Shown here: in pieces, positions 30,822-39,111 of the stretch
How positions within the stretch are numbered: position 1 is the stretch's first letter
Layout: every line of letters begins with the position of its first letter
Origin: Lysobacter defluvii IMMIB APB-9 = DSM 18482
GTDB taxonomy: Bacteria; Pseudomonadota; Gammaproteobacteria; Xanthomonadales; Xanthomonadaceae
Length of the DNA: 64,000 nucleotides
Direction of reading: 5' to 3'
NCBI RefSeq assembly: GCF_000423325.1
Contig: NZ_AUHT01000008.1
Location: 62,001 to 126,000, forward strand
The notes under the pieces: model-generated
What the model saw: only the letters and a program-made list of their open reading frames with translations
Told to the model about the DNA's origin: nothing
The model's database searches: none
Translations under genes and position numbers: made by a program

Positions 30822-31005
30822 CGCGGTCTGCGGGGTGTGCGGACCATGGTCGTTCTCCGGGCGGGACGCCAGCATCCCGCCGGTGGTGTCCCACGGGCGT
30901 GAATCCCGAGGCACCATGGGCGGCCCGGTGCTTGAGCTTCGGCGCGCGGCCCCCAGATCCATGGGACCGGCCGTGAGAAGCCGAACGTCCCCGCAGGAGC
31001 CCGAC

Positions 31006-31455
31006 ATGCGCCAGTACAGCAAGAACCCCGACGCCATCGCCCGGCTCACCCCCGAGCAGTACCGCGTGACCCAGCAAAGCGGCACCGAGCCGCCGGGCAC
31101 GGGCGAGTACCTGGACAACAGGGAGCCGGGGATCTACGTCGACATCGTCTCCGGCGAGCCGTTGTTCGCCTCGTCCGACAAGTTCGACGCCGGCTGTGGC
31201 TGGCCGAGCTTCACCAAGCCCATCGAACCGGCGAACATCGCCGAACTGCGCGACACCTCGCACGGGATGATCCGTACCGAGGTGCGCTCGGCCCACGGCG
31301 ACAGCCACCTCGGCCACGTGTTCCCGGATGGGCCACGCGACCGCGGCGGCCTGCGCTACTGCATCAATTCGGCGGCCCTGCGCTTCATCCCGCGCGAGCG
31401 GATGGAAGCCGAGGGGTACGGCGACTACCTGGACCAGGTCGAGGACATCCGATGA
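31006..31455 (+). CDS. msrB: Peptide-methionine (R)-S-oxide reductase MsrB
   Basis: 149 residues; ATG 31006 with GCAGGAG upstream. Motifs: [43 protein letters not shown] and the catalytic cysteine in [12 protein letters not shown]. The Zn-binding CxxC pairs of E. coli MsrB are absent, so it is a zinc-free type. It reduces methionine-R-sulfoxide in oxidised proteins. The stop overlaps msrA by 4 bp (operon msrBA). Confidence 0.95.
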   Translation: MRQYSKNPDAIARLTPEQYRVTQQSGTEPPGTGEYLDNREPGIYVDIVSGEPLFASSDKFDAGCGWPSFTKPIEPANIAELRDTSHGMIRTEVRSAHGDSHLGHVFPDGPRDRGGLRYCINSAALRFIPRERMEAEGYGDYLDQVEDIR

Positions 31456-31952
31456 AACACGAACGCGCAGTACTGGCAGGCGGCTGCTTCTGGGGCATGC
31501 AGGACCTGATCCGCAAGCAGCCGGGGGTGGTCTCCACGCGCGTGGGCTACAGCGGCGGCGACGTGCCCAACGCCACCTACCGCAACCATGGCACGCACGC
31601 CGAGTCGATCGAGGTCATCTTCGACCCGGAGGTGATGAGCTTCCGCGACCTGCTGGAGTTCTTCTTCCAGATGCACGACCCGACGACCGAGAACCGGCAG
31701 GGCAACGACATCGGCACGTCCTACCGCTCGGCGATCTTCTACACCTCGCCCGAGCAGAAGCGCGTGGCCGAGGAGACGATCGCCGACGTGGACGCCTCAG
31801 GCCTCTGGCCGGGCAAGGTGGTCACCCAGGTGGAGCCGGTCGGCGACTTCTGGGAAGCCGAACCCGAGCACCAGGACTACCTGGAGCGGCTGCCGGACGG
31901 CTACACCTGCCATTTCGTGCGCCCGGACTGGAAGCTGCCGCGGCGGGGTTGA
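31452..31952 (+). CDS. msrA: Peptide-methionine (S)-S-oxide reductase MsrA
   Basis: 166 residues. The catalytic motif is [10 protein letters not shown], followed by [28 protein letters not shown] and [11 protein letters not shown]. It reduces methionine-S-sulfoxide and complements MsrB, with which it is translationally coupled. No signal peptide, so it acts in the cytosol. The C-terminus lacks the resolving-cysteine tail of some MsrAs; one Cys (YTCHF) is present near the end. Confidence 0.95.
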   Translation: MKHERAVLAGGCFWGMQDLIRKQPGVVSTRVGYSGGDVPNATYRNHGTHAESIEVIFDPEVMSFRDLLEFFFQMHDPTTENRQGNDIGTSYRSAIFYTSPEQKRVAEETIADVDASGLWPGKVVTQVEPVGDFWEAEPEHQDYLERLPDGYTCHFVRPDWKLPRRG

Positions 31953-31982
31953 GGCCGCCGGGGCAGCGTTCCCGGCCTGGCG

Positions 31983-32210
31983 TCAGCGCCGTGCCTGTGC
32001 GTGGACCTCGTCGGTGCGCCCGGCGCGCACCAGCGGGATGATCTGCCACAGCGCCGACAGGCCGACCAGCACGTAGACGATGCGCGACAGCGCCGCGTCC
32101 TGTCCGCCGAAGATGGCGGCCACCAGGTCGAACTGCGCGAGGCCCACCAGGCCCCAGTTGATGCCGCCGATGATCACCAGCACGAGCGTCACGAGGTTGA
32201 GCGTCTTCAT
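31983..32210 (-). CDS. DUF378 small membrane protein
   Basis: 75 residues from ATG 32210, with AGGAAGC upstream. Two transmembrane helices (LVTLVLVIIGGINWGLVGL and ALSRIVYVLVGLSALWQI). The pattern IIGGINWGLVGLFxFDLVAxIFG defines DUF378, of unknown function. It is transcribed convergently with msrA, 30 bp apart. Confidence 0.88.
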   Translation of the reverse strand: MKTLNLVTLVLVIIGGINWGLVGLAQFDLVAAIFGGQDAALSRIVYVLVGLSALWQIIPLVRAGRTDEVHAQARR

Positions 32211-32310
32211 GGTGCTTCCTGGGGCGGGACGAGGGGGTCGTCCTTCCCGGGCAGTGTCGCGAACGCGCGTATAGGCCGGGCGAAAGCCCTGCCGCGGCCC
32301 GAACGCGCGC

Positions 32311-32345
32311 AAAGAGAAAGGCGGCCTTCCGGCCGCCTTTTTCTT
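32311..32345 (-). terminator. Terminator downstream of the small lipoprotein gene
   Basis: AAAGGCGGCC (32317-32326), loop TTCC, GGCCGCCTTT (32331-32340). Read on the minus strand the stem is followed by CTCTTT; on the plus strand by TTC. It lies 18 bp beyond the stop of the lipoprotein gene. The stem is the same as in the aceE terminator. Confidence 0.8.
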
Positions 32346-32362
32346 CAGACAGTTGGAGCGGA

Positions 32363-32704
32363 TCAGTTGTTGTCGCGCAGCTCGCGATCGGCCTCCTCGA
32401 TCTCCTGCTCGACCTCCTCGGCCGCGTCCTCCATGCGGTCGCCGATGCGCTCGGCATCCTGCTCCAGCGGGTCGGCGTACGGGTCGTTGACGTTGCCCAT
32501 GGTGCGGGTGTCGTCGCGGCCGGCACGGTCGTACGCGTCGTCCTGCATGCGGCTGTCGTCGTTGATCGACGGATCCGCCGCGGCCGTCGTGGCCGGCAGC
32601 GGCTGGTCGTCCGCAGCGGTTTCCACGCTGTTGTCGGCGCAGGCCGCCAGCGCCAGGGTTCCGGTGAGTGCGATGGCCAGCGTCGGGATGCTCAGTCGAT
32701 TCAT
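32363..32704 (-). CDS. Small acidic lipoprotein, unknown function
   Basis: 113 residues, not assigned to a family. ATG 32704 follows AGGAGGACACG. The lipoprotein signal is TLALAACADN. The mature part is strongly acidic, with a predicted amphipathic or coiled segment near the C-terminus (DRMEDAAEEVEQEIEEADRE). Such proteins are often envelope-stress or desiccation-related; this is a guess from composition. A hairpin terminator lies directly downstream. Confidence 0.72.
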   Translation of the reverse strand: MNRLSIPTLAIALTGTLALAACADNSVETAADDQPLPATTAAADPSINDDSRMQDDAYDRAGRDDTRTMGNVNDPYADPLEQDAERIGDRMEDAAEEVEQEIEEADRELRDNN

Positions 32705-32834
32705 CGTGTCCTCCTGTTGTCGGCACCGCCGGACGGGAGCCCGGCGGCCGCGCCAGGAACAACCTGGCATGGTGCGAGGCTGACAGCGCGACCGTTAAGG
32801 GCAGGCCAGACCCGGGTGAAGGGTGCGTCGCCGT

Positions 32835-33905
32835 TCAGGCACCCGGGGCCGGCGGGGCGGAGGCGGCCTCGCCCACGGCCTGCACCCAATCGGCGACGAG
32901 CGGCGCCAGGGGAGGGGCGACGCGCATCCTGCCGCGCTTGTGCTCGCCCGGCGGCAGGCCTTCCCCGCGCAGCATGAAGTGGTCCTCCCCCGGCAGCACC
33001 TGGAGCGTGAACGCGTGCGGGTTGTCCGCCGTTACCAGCTCCACCAGAGGTCCGGCGTTCTGCGCAATGGAAGTGAGGGTGTCGTGGCTCCCGTACACCG
33101 CGAGGGTCGGCAGGCGCACGGAGCGGAGCGCCGGCGTCGGGTCATGGGCCAGGAACGCGCGCATCCAGGGATCGGTCATGCGGCTGGCGAAGTTGGCGAT
33201 GTCGCCCTCGGCGCGGGCGGTGGCCTCATCGACGCCCACTACGGCGAACAGGCGCACCGCGAGCTGCTCCAGCGGTTCGGCAGGAGCGCCGTCGATCGAG
33301 AGCCGGGCCGCCTCCTCGAGCAGCGCACGTCCCTCGGCGATCCGGTCGGGCTGGCCTTCCAGTGCCTGGGCCACGCCGGCAGCCTGCTGATCGACCCACA
33401 CCTCGCGGCCGCTGCGCGCGGGGGCCCCGATCAGCACCAGGAACTCCACGCCGGGTTCATCGGCCAGTTCCGCCGCGATCATCGCTCCCTCGCTGTGGCC
33501 GAGGAGGCCCAGCCGTGCGTCCGGAACCTCTTCGCGGACCCACTGGACCACCGCGCGGGTGTCCTCGACGCGATCCAGCGTGGTGGACTCCATCGCCTTG
33601 GGTCCCGTGGACGCCCCGCTGCCGCGCGAGTCGACCCTCAGCGTCGCGATTCCGGCCTGCTGCAACCGGGCGGCCAGGTCGCTGAAGATCGGCGTGCCCG
33701 AGATCACCTGGTCGCGCGTGTGGTTGCCGGTGCCCGTGATCATCACCAGCAGCGGAGGCGCGGTGGTGTGGTCGGGGGTCAACAGTGTCCCGGCCAGCGT
33801 GACCGCCGGATCCGCGGTGGCGATGGTCACCTCGCGCTCTGCGGCCGCGGCGGGCAGCAGGGCAGTGCACAACAGGGTCGTGGCTACGGCGGTCAGCAGG
33901 CGCAT
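32835..33905 (-). CDS. Secreted alpha/beta hydrolase
   Basis: 356 residues, signal peptide MRLLTAVATTLLCTALLPAAAA. The oxyanion region is MITGTGNHTRD, the nucleophile elbow GLLGHSEGAMIAA, the acid in YGSHDTL and the catalytic His in GEDHFML. The pattern VDSRGSGASTGP is typical of dienelactone/X-Pro dipeptidyl-peptidase-like hydrolases. The protein is periplasmic or exported; substrate unknown. It is followed on the same strand by the acidic lipoprotein gene, 130 bp away, so probably separate. Confidence 0.85.
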   Translation of the reverse strand: MRLLTAVATTLLCTALLPAAAAEREVTIATADPAVTLAGTLLTPDHTTAPPLLVMITGTGNHTRDQVISGTPIFSDLAARLQQAGIATLRVDSRGSGASTGPKAMESTTLDRVEDTRAVVQWVREEVPDARLGLLGHSEGAMIAAELADEPGVEFLVLIGAPARSGREVWVDQQAAGVAQALEGQPDRIAEGRALLEEAARLSIDGAPAEPLEQLAVRLFAVVGVDEATARAEGDIANFASRMTDPWMRAFLAHDPTPALRSVRLPTLAVYGSHDTLTSIAQNAGPLVELVTADNPHAFTLQVLPGEDHFMLRGEGLPPGEHKRGRMRVAPPLAPLVADWVQAVGEAASAPPAPGA

Positions 33906-34003
33906 GGTTGGTTTCCGCGGAAGATGCCGCGATTGTTCGATGCCAGTGCGGCCCCTCCGCAGTGACGGAAGTCACGTTCCAGGGTGCATTCTCCTCCGCC
34001 TGT

Positions 34004-34819
34004 TCAGGAAGCGCGGAGCGCCTCCACCAGCTCGACCGCCGCCGCCATCGCAAAGGGCAGCACGGTCCCGTGCCCCTCGCCCTCGAACAGCTCGAACCGG
34101 CAGTCGAGGCCCCGGGAGCGCAACAGCTCGGCGAACAGGCTCGCGTTGTCGACCATGTGCGGCTCGCCCAGCGTTGCCGCCGCGTCCTCGCCCGCGACGC
34201 TAGCCGGGCGCTCGGGCCCCACGCGCTGCTCCTCCGATCCCACCGTCACCAGCACGCGCGCGCCGGCCGCATGGCTCCAGTCGGCGCTGCGCGCCGCGTC
34301 GAGGATGCGCGCGTCGTCCCACCAGATCGACGGACTGGCGGCAACGTACCCCGCGAACGTGCCTGCCCCCGTCATCAGTGCGTGCAGCGCGAACAGCCCG
34401 CTGAGCGAATGCCCGACCAGCACCTGCCTGCGTGGATCGACCGGAAGCATGTCGACTGCCCGGGGCTGCAGGGTGTCCACCAGCAGTTCGAGGAAGCCCC
34501 CGCAGTCACCATCATGGCCCCACTCCCCGCCGCCACGCGGTCCGGGAACCTCGCTGGCGGCGGCCAGGGTGAAATCACGCCTCCGCCGCCCCTGGTCGAC
34601 CGGTCCCTCGCCTTCCCAGCCGATGCCCACCACCGCAATGGAGTCGGCCGACCCGGACTCGTCCAGCGCATGCCGCATCGGTGCCCAGGTGGTGGGCGCG
34701 TCCAGCAGCCAGACCAGCGGGAACCCGCCGGGCGGCGGATCCGCATCCGGGACGTGGAACTGCAGCGCGTGGTCGCTGCCGGTCTCGAGGACGGGAGGCG
34801 TTTGCATCGGCAGGAGCAT
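34004..34819 (-). CDS. Alpha/beta hydrolase of the esterase D / IroE type
   Basis: About 271 residues from ATG 34819; ATG 34807 and TTG 34861 are alternatives and none has a clear ribosome binding site. The nucleophile elbow is VLVGHSLSGLFALHAL; SPSIWWDDARIL and VTVGSEEQ are typical of the putative esterase family that includes siderophore esterases IroE/Fes and ferri-bacillibactin esterase. A late EGEGHGTVL carries the catalytic His. No siderophore genes are nearby. It is divergent from the hsp20 gene. Confidence 0.82.
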   Translation of the reverse strand: MLLPMQTPPVLETGSDHALQFHVPDADPPPGGFPLVWLLDAPTTWAPMRHALDESGSADSIAVVGIGWEGEGPVDQGRRRRDFTLAAASEVPGPRGGGEWGHDGDCGGFLELLVDTLQPRAVDMLPVDPRRQVLVGHSLSGLFALHALMTGAGTFAGYVAASPSIWWDDARILDAARSADWSHAAGARVLVTVGSEEQRVGPERPASVAGEDAAATLGEPHMVDNASLFAELLRSRGLDCRFELFEGEGHGTVLPFAMAAAVELVEALRAS

Positions 34820-34885
34820 CGGCGCCGCGCCGTGAACGCGCCGCTTAACGATCGCCAACAATCACCGCCCGCCTGCCACGGAGGC

Positions 34886-34912
34886 GCTTGGATTGCAAGC
34901 CGGAGCGCATAT
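34886..34912 (+). promoter_or_regulatory. Possible heat-shock promoter region of hsp20
   Basis: CTTGGAT (34887-34893) and GCGCATAT (34905-34912), 11 bp apart, loosely match the sigma-32 consensus CTTGAAA/CCCCATNT. They overlap an inverted repeat GCTTG-N5-CAAGC (34886-34900). The match is weak. Confidence 0.3.
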
Positions 34913-34967
34913 CTGTTGGGACAGGAGCGGACACGCCGCTCAGCGCAACGGAAACGAGGTAATGCAC

Positions 34968-35441
34968 ATGAGCCAGACCAGCATGCAGCGGGGCAACCAG
35001 TGGCCCCGCCCCCAGGACCCCATGGGCCAACTGTTCGACCGCCTGTTCGACGGCAGCCTGTTCGGTGACAACTCCAGCGACGAGTCCGCCGTGGTGACCA
35101 GCCAGTGGGTGCCGCGGGTGGACATCAAGGAAGAGAACGACCGCTTCGTGCTCTTCGCGGACATCCCCGGCGTGGACCCCGCCGACATCGAGATCCAGAT
35201 GGACAAGGGCCTGCTCACCATCAAGGGCGAGCGGATGGGCGTTGCCAAGCAGGAGGGCGAGCGCTTCTCCCGTATCGAACGCCGCCATGGCGTATTCCAC
35301 CGCCGCTTCGCGCTGCCCGACAGCGCCGATCCGGACGGCATCACCGCCCACGGCGAGAACGGCGTGCTGGAGATCGTGATCCCCAAGCGCCCGGAGACCA
35401 CGCCGCGCCGCATCCAGGTGGGTGCCCGCAAGGCCGGGTAA
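34968..35441 (+). CDS. Hsp20 / alpha-crystallin small heat-shock protein
   Basis: 157 residues. ATG 34968 has GAGG 8 bp upstream; ATG 34962 is two codons earlier but too close to it. The alpha-crystallin domain spans about 48-150 (WVPRVDIKEENDRFVLFADIPGVDPADIEI, GERFSRIERRHGVFHRRFALP, AHGENGVLEIVIPK). An ATP-independent holdase for unfolded proteins, expected to be heat induced. A strong terminator follows at 35494-35522. Confidence 0.93.
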   Translation: MSQTSMQRGNQWPRPQDPMGQLFDRLFDGSLFGDNSSDESAVVTSQWVPRVDIKEENDRFVLFADIPGVDPADIEIQMDKGLLTIKGERMGVAKQEGERFSRIERRHGVFHRRFALPDSADPDGITAHGENGVLEIVIPKRPETTPRRIQVGARKAG

Positions 35442-35493
35442 GCCGCCGGGCATGCGCGACGCGGCGCTTGCCCCGATATCGAGCGACCAGAGG

Positions 35494-35522
35494 CCCGCCG
35501 GCTCACCGCCGGCGGGTTTTTT
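35494..35522 (+). terminator. Rho-independent terminator of hsp20
   Basis: CCCGCCGGC (35494-35502), loop TCACC, GCCGGCGGG (35508-35516), then six T. Located 53 bp after the hsp20 stop. Confidence 0.92.
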
Positions 35523-35592
35523 GCTGCGCGCGTTTACGAGGCGGTAACCGCCGCCCGCCCAGCATGGACCTCCATCCGCACAGGAGACCGCC

Positions 35593-35850
35593 ATGGCCAA
35601 CGCGCATTCCACGCCGGGCGACCCGAAGTCCCGGCTCACCCAGCGAGCCCCGGACACGCCGCCCAACGACGACCGCGCCGATACCGGGCGCGACACGGGA
35701 CTGGAGGGCGGGCGCGACGCAGCGACCACGCACCTGGGGACCACCAGTGGAGGCGAGCGGGCATCGGCCGGGCAGGCCGATCCCAACCGCTCGTCGCGCG
35801 ACCACGGCAACTCGCTGCAGGAACAGGATCCTTTACGCGAGAATCGGTGA
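35593..35850 (+). CDS. Small hydrophilic disordered protein
   Basis: 85 residues of unknown family. ATG 35593 with AGGAGACC upstream. It is rich in Asp, Arg, Gly, Thr and Ser, with no hydrophobic core, so likely intrinsically disordered (PDTPPNDDRADTGRD, NRSSRDHGNS). The composition resembles the proteins at 38713 and 43576 and could fit a stress-protectant role, as with hydrophilins. The SDR gene begins one base after the stop, suggesting cotranscription. Confidence 0.65.
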   Translation: MANAHSTPGDPKSRLTQRAPDTPPNDDRADTGRDTGLEGGRDAATTHLGTTSGGERASAGQADPNRSSRDHGNSLQEQDPLRENR

Positions 35851-35851
35851 C

Positions 35852-36523
35852 ATGAAGACCGTTCTGATCACCGGTGCCAACCGCGGCATCGGTCTCGCGC
35901 TTACCCGTCACTACCTCGATCGCGGCGACAAGGTGATCGCCGTCTGCCGTGATGCGGGGGACGCGTTGCCGTCCACCGGTGCCCGGGTGGAAAGCGGGGT
36001 CGACGTGACCGATGCCGGGGCCGTCGCCGCGCTCGCGCGCCGGCTGGAGGGCGTCGAGCTGGACGTGTTGCTGCTCAACGCAGGGGTACTCACGCGAGAG
36101 TCGCTCGGGAGCATCGACGAGGCCGGCTTCGAGGCCATGCGCCGCCAGTTCGAGGTGAACACGATCGCTCCACTGCGCGTGGCCCAGGCCCTGCTGCCGC
36201 GGCTGCGGGAAGGTTCGAAGATCGCGATCATCACCAGCCGGATGGGGTCGATGACCGACAACGGCTCGGGCGGCTCGTACGGATACCGCGCGTCCAAGGC
36301 GGCGGTGAACGCGGTCGGCAAGTCGCTCTCGGTGGACCTGGCGCCGCGGGGGATCGCGGTCCTGCTGCTGCACCCCGGCTATGTCGCGACCGACATGGTG
36401 GGCAACAGGGGCGACGTGCAGCCCTCCGAGGCCGCCGCCGGCCTGGTGGAGCGGATCGATGAGCTCGGGATGGAGGACACCGGCAGTTTCTGGCACGCAA
36501 AGGGCGATCCGCTGCCCTGGTGA
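35852..36523 (+). CDS. Short-chain dehydrogenase/reductase
   Basis: 223 residues, ATG 35852. The Rossmann motif is TGANRGIG near the N-terminus, LLLNAGVL replaces NNAG, and the catalytic Ser and YxxxK lie in TSRMGSM and YGYRASKAA. HPGYVATDM follows. Closest in character to the sniffer/CsgA-like carbonyl reductase subgroup. NAD(P)H-dependent; substrate unknown. Located immediately after the disordered small protein. Confidence 0.9.
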   Translation: MKTVLITGANRGIGLALTRHYLDRGDKVIAVCRDAGDALPSTGARVESGVDVTDAGAVAALARRLEGVELDVLLLNAGVLTRESLGSIDEAGFEAMRRQFEVNTIAPLRVAQALLPRLREGSKIAIITSRMGSMTDNGSGGSYGYRASKAAVNAVGKSLSVDLAPRGIAVLLLHPGYVATDMVGNRGDVQPSEAAAGLVERIDELGMEDTGSFWHAKGDPLPW

Positions 36524-36534
36524 CAAGTACGCGT

Positions 36535-36549
36535 GCAACACAGTGTTGC
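36535..36549. promoter_or_regulatory. Perfect 15-bp inverted repeat, putative operator
   Basis: GCAACAC-A-GTGTTGC, a perfect 7-1-7 palindrome, sits in the 276-bp non-coding leader before the symporter gene. Just after it is GTGACA (36550-36555) with TAGGGT 18 bp on (36574-36579), a possible promoter, so the palindrome touches the -35 position. It looks like a transcription factor site; the regulator is unknown. The rest of the leader (36580-36799) shows nothing else I can support. Confidence 0.55.
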
Positions 36550-36799
36550 GTGACAGTCGGTAGTCCCGTTTGTTAGGGTTCTGCGATCGCCGCGCCCTGA
36601 TGCCGACGCTGCCGCGACTGGCGGCGCCCGGGGCGCTCCCGGCGTAGACGAACCCAGCTGACCCGTGCGTGGTGCCCCGTGCACCGCCAGGCGCCCTTTC
36701 TTTCTCGCGCGTCGCTCGACCACTGCAGTCGATTCCCGGCCGGTTTGTCTGCGTCATGCAGGCAGTCCGTGCCTGCCGTAACCGGAGGAATCACTGTCC

Positions 36800-38488
36800 G
36801 TGGACGGCTTTTCGTTCTACCAGCTCCAGACCCCGACCGTGCTGCTGCTGTTGCTGGCGTTCTATGGCGGCACGTTCCTGTTGTCCATGCGCATCGGGCG
36901 CAAGAGCGAGAACGTCGACGGCTACATGAACTCCACCGGCGCGGTCGGCTTCGGCGTTTCCGCCGCCAGCATGACCGCCACCTGGATCTGGGCGGCCTCG
37001 TTCTATGCCGCGGCCACGTCGGGTTACAAGTACGGCATCTCCGGGCCGATCCACTACGGCCTGTGGGGGGCGCTGATGATCCTGTTCATCTACCCCTTCG
37101 GCCGCCGCTTCCGCGCCCTCGCGCCGGAGGCGCACACCCTCGCCGAGATCATCCAGGCCCGCCACGGCCGCTCCAGCCAGATGATCCTGGCCGGGTCCAA
37201 CATCGTCGGCAGCGTCATCAGCCTGATGGCCAACTTCACCGCCGCCGGCGCGCTGGTGGCGATGCTCTCGCCGCTGGAGTTCGTGCACGGCGTGCTGATC
37301 GCCGGCCTCGGCACCCTGGCCTACACCCTGTGGTCCGGCTTCCGCGCCTCGATCCTGACCGACGTGGTGCAGGTCGCGGCGATGCTGGGCGCGGCGGCGA
37401 TCATCATCCCGATGGTGTTCTTCAACGCCGGCGGCACCGAGGTGATCAGCCAGGGCTGGGACCGCTTCACCGCCGAGCAGGCGACGCTGTTCTCGAAGAC
37501 CGCGTTCCTGGAGCAGGGCGCGCCGTACTTCGCGGCGGTGCTGGCCTACGCGATCGGCAACCAGACCATCGCGCAGCGCCTGTTCGCCGTGCGCGAGGAC
37601 CTGATCAAGCCGACCTTCGTCGCCGCGACGGTGTCGTACGGCGCCACGGTGATCGGCCTGGGCATGATCGGCGTGGTGGCGCTGATGGTCGGCATGGAGC
37701 CGGCGGGCGGCGACTACAACAACCTGATCCCGCAGATGGCCTCGACCTACCTGGGCCCGGTGCTGATCGGCGTGTTCTTCATCATGGTGATCGGCTCGCT
37801 GTCCTCGACCGCGGACTCGGACCTGGCGGCGCTGTCGTCGATCGTGATGACCGATATCTACGGTCGCAACATCGCCCGTGGGCGCGCCAACCCGAAGGTC
37901 ATGCTGTGGGTGGGCCGCATCACCATGATCGTGGCCACCATGGCGGGGCTGATCTTCGCCAGCTACCGGATCGACATCCTCTCGCTGCTGGTGTTCGTCG
38001 GCGCGCTGTGGGGCTCGATCGTGTTCCCGGTGATCGGCAGCCTGTACTGGGGCCGGATCACCAACCGCGCGTTCACCACCTCGGTGCTGGTGTCGCTGGT
38101 GGTGTTCTGCGCGGCGCGCTTCGAGCTGATCCCGCTGGTGGGCGTCAGCGCGCTTCTGCTCGAGCTGTTCGCGACCATCGGCGCGGGTGTGGTGCTGGGG
38201 CTGATGGCGTTCGGATTCTTCGGCCTGCGCGCCGGCCTGGTGGTCGGCATCGGCGCGGCCCTGGGGCTGATGCCGTTCACGCTCGGCTTCCTGCGTGACT
38301 ACACCGTCCTGCTGAGCTCGCTCAACGCCTATGGCGTGAGCACCACCATCTGCGTGCTGATGAGCCTGCGCAGCAGCGAGGACTTCGACTTCCGGCTCAT
38401 CCGGCGCCGCGTGACCAACTTCCACGACGAAGACGCCGATGACGAGGTGCTGGAAATGGAGGGCGCCGGCCAGCCGGGCCGCGCCTGA
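36800..38488 (+). CDS. Sodium:solute symporter (SSS family)
   Basis: 562 residues from GTG 36800, with GGAGGA about 10 bp upstream. Twelve to thirteen hydrophobic segments are visible. Family features: FYGGTFLLSMRIGRKSENVDGYMN, TWIWAASFYAAATSGYKYG and the Na2-site region IGSLSSTADSDLAALSS. Members cotransport Na+ with urea, sugars, amino acids or carboxylates; the substrate is not evident. The gene is followed 20 bp later by a tiny membrane protein that is probably its accessory subunit. A palindromic operator lies upstream. Confidence 0.9.
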   Translation: MDGFSFYQLQTPTVLLLLLAFYGGTFLLSMRIGRKSENVDGYMNSTGAVGFGVSAASMTATWIWAASFYAAATSGYKYGISGPIHYGLWGALMILFIYPFGRRFRALAPEAHTLAEIIQARHGRSSQMILAGSNIVGSVISLMANFTAAGALVAMLSPLEFVHGVLIAGLGTLAYTLWSGFRASILTDVVQVAAMLGAAAIIIPMVFFNAGGTEVISQGWDRFTAEQATLFSKTAFLEQGAPYFAAVLAYAIGNQTIAQRLFAVREDLIKPTFVAATVSYGATVIGLGMIGVVALMVGMEPAGGDYNNLIPQMASTYLGPVLIGVFFIMVIGSLSSTADSDLAALSSIVMTDIYGRNIARGRANPKVMLWVGRITMIVATMAGLIFASYRIDILSLLVFVGALWGSIVFPVIGSLYWGRITNRAFTTSVLVSLVVFCAARFELIPLVGVSALLLELFATIGAGVVLGLMAFGFFGLRAGLVVGIGAALGLMPFTLGFLRDYTVLLSSLNAYGVSTTICVLMSLRSSEDFDFRLIRRRVTNFHDEDADDEVLEMEGAGQPGRA

Positions 38489-38508
38489 TACAGGAAAGGA
38501 GGAGTGGC

Positions 38509-38640
38509 ATGAAAGACATCCTGATGATGGGTTACATCCTGGTCTGGCCGACCGTGGTCGCCGTGATGATGTTCCTCATGGGCCGCGGGATCCTGCGCGA
38601 CATGCGCAAGGCCCGGCGCAACGGGGAAGACCTGGTCTGA
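38509..38640 (+). CDS. 43-residue symporter small subunit-like protein
   Basis: A short gene from ATG 38509, preceded by AAAGGAGGAG, one of the strongest ribosome binding sites in the window. The 43 residues form one helix (YILVWPTVVAVMMFLMGRGIL) and a basic tail (RDMRKARRNGEDLV). SSS-family transporters in Proteobacteria are often followed by such small single-span proteins, annotated as putative transporter small subunits. The 20-bp gap to the symporter supports cotranscription. Confidence 0.8.
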   Translation: MKDILMMGYILVWPTVVAVMMFLMGRGILRDMRKARRNGEDLV

Positions 38641-38712
38641 GGCGGATGATCGCGTCGCCCTGACGCAACCGGTGCGAGGCTTGGCGCGAACCCGCAACAA
38701 CGGAGGATCGCC

Positions 38713-39027
38713 ATGACTGGCCAGGACAGGAAACCGGACACCGGAGCGGACACGCAGCGCGGCCAAGGGGGATATCCCGACGACGCGTATTCTGGCGGCG
38801 TCGCCAGCGGCCAGAAGCAGGGGCTGCGCCAGCCCGACGACGACAAGCGCGTCGAGGACGCGCTGGACACCGTCAGGCTGCGCGACAGCGGCGCCGCGGT
38901 GGAGGACCAGAACCGCGACAAGCACAGCAAGGGCGTGCGGGGCGGCTTCGACGACTCCGTCGACGGCGGGGCCGGGGACGGTCCGGTGAGCGACGGGGAC
39001 GTCGCGAGCTCGCCCCGCGATACCTGA
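38713..39027 (+). CDS. Hydrophilic disordered protein, unknown function
   Basis: 104 residues, ATG 38713 preceded by GGAGGA. No hydrophobic segment; rich in Asp, Gly, Arg, Gln and Lys (DTQRGQGGYPDDAY, QPDDDKRVEDALDTVRLRDSG, DGDVASSPRDT). Probably disordered and cytosolic. It resembles in composition the small protein at 35593. No family recognised. Confidence 0.62.
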   Translation: MTGQDRKPDTGADTQRGQGGYPDDAYSGGVASGQKQGLRQPDDDKRVEDALDTVRLRDSGAAVEDQNRDKHSKGVRGGFDDSVDGGAGDGPVSDGDVASSPRDT

Positions 39028-39111
39028 CCGCACGGCCCGGCCTCAAGGCTTTGCCGGAACGGTCGTTACTGCACGGGAGGGGGTCCCGATGGGGCGTGGC
39101 AGGAGGCGTGC

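Noticed and set aside
30822-31005. Possible small RNA or leader peptide before msrB.
   Set aside because: Only a short hairpin (GCGGGA...TCCCGC at 30861-30880) and no promoter or conserved frame could be supported.
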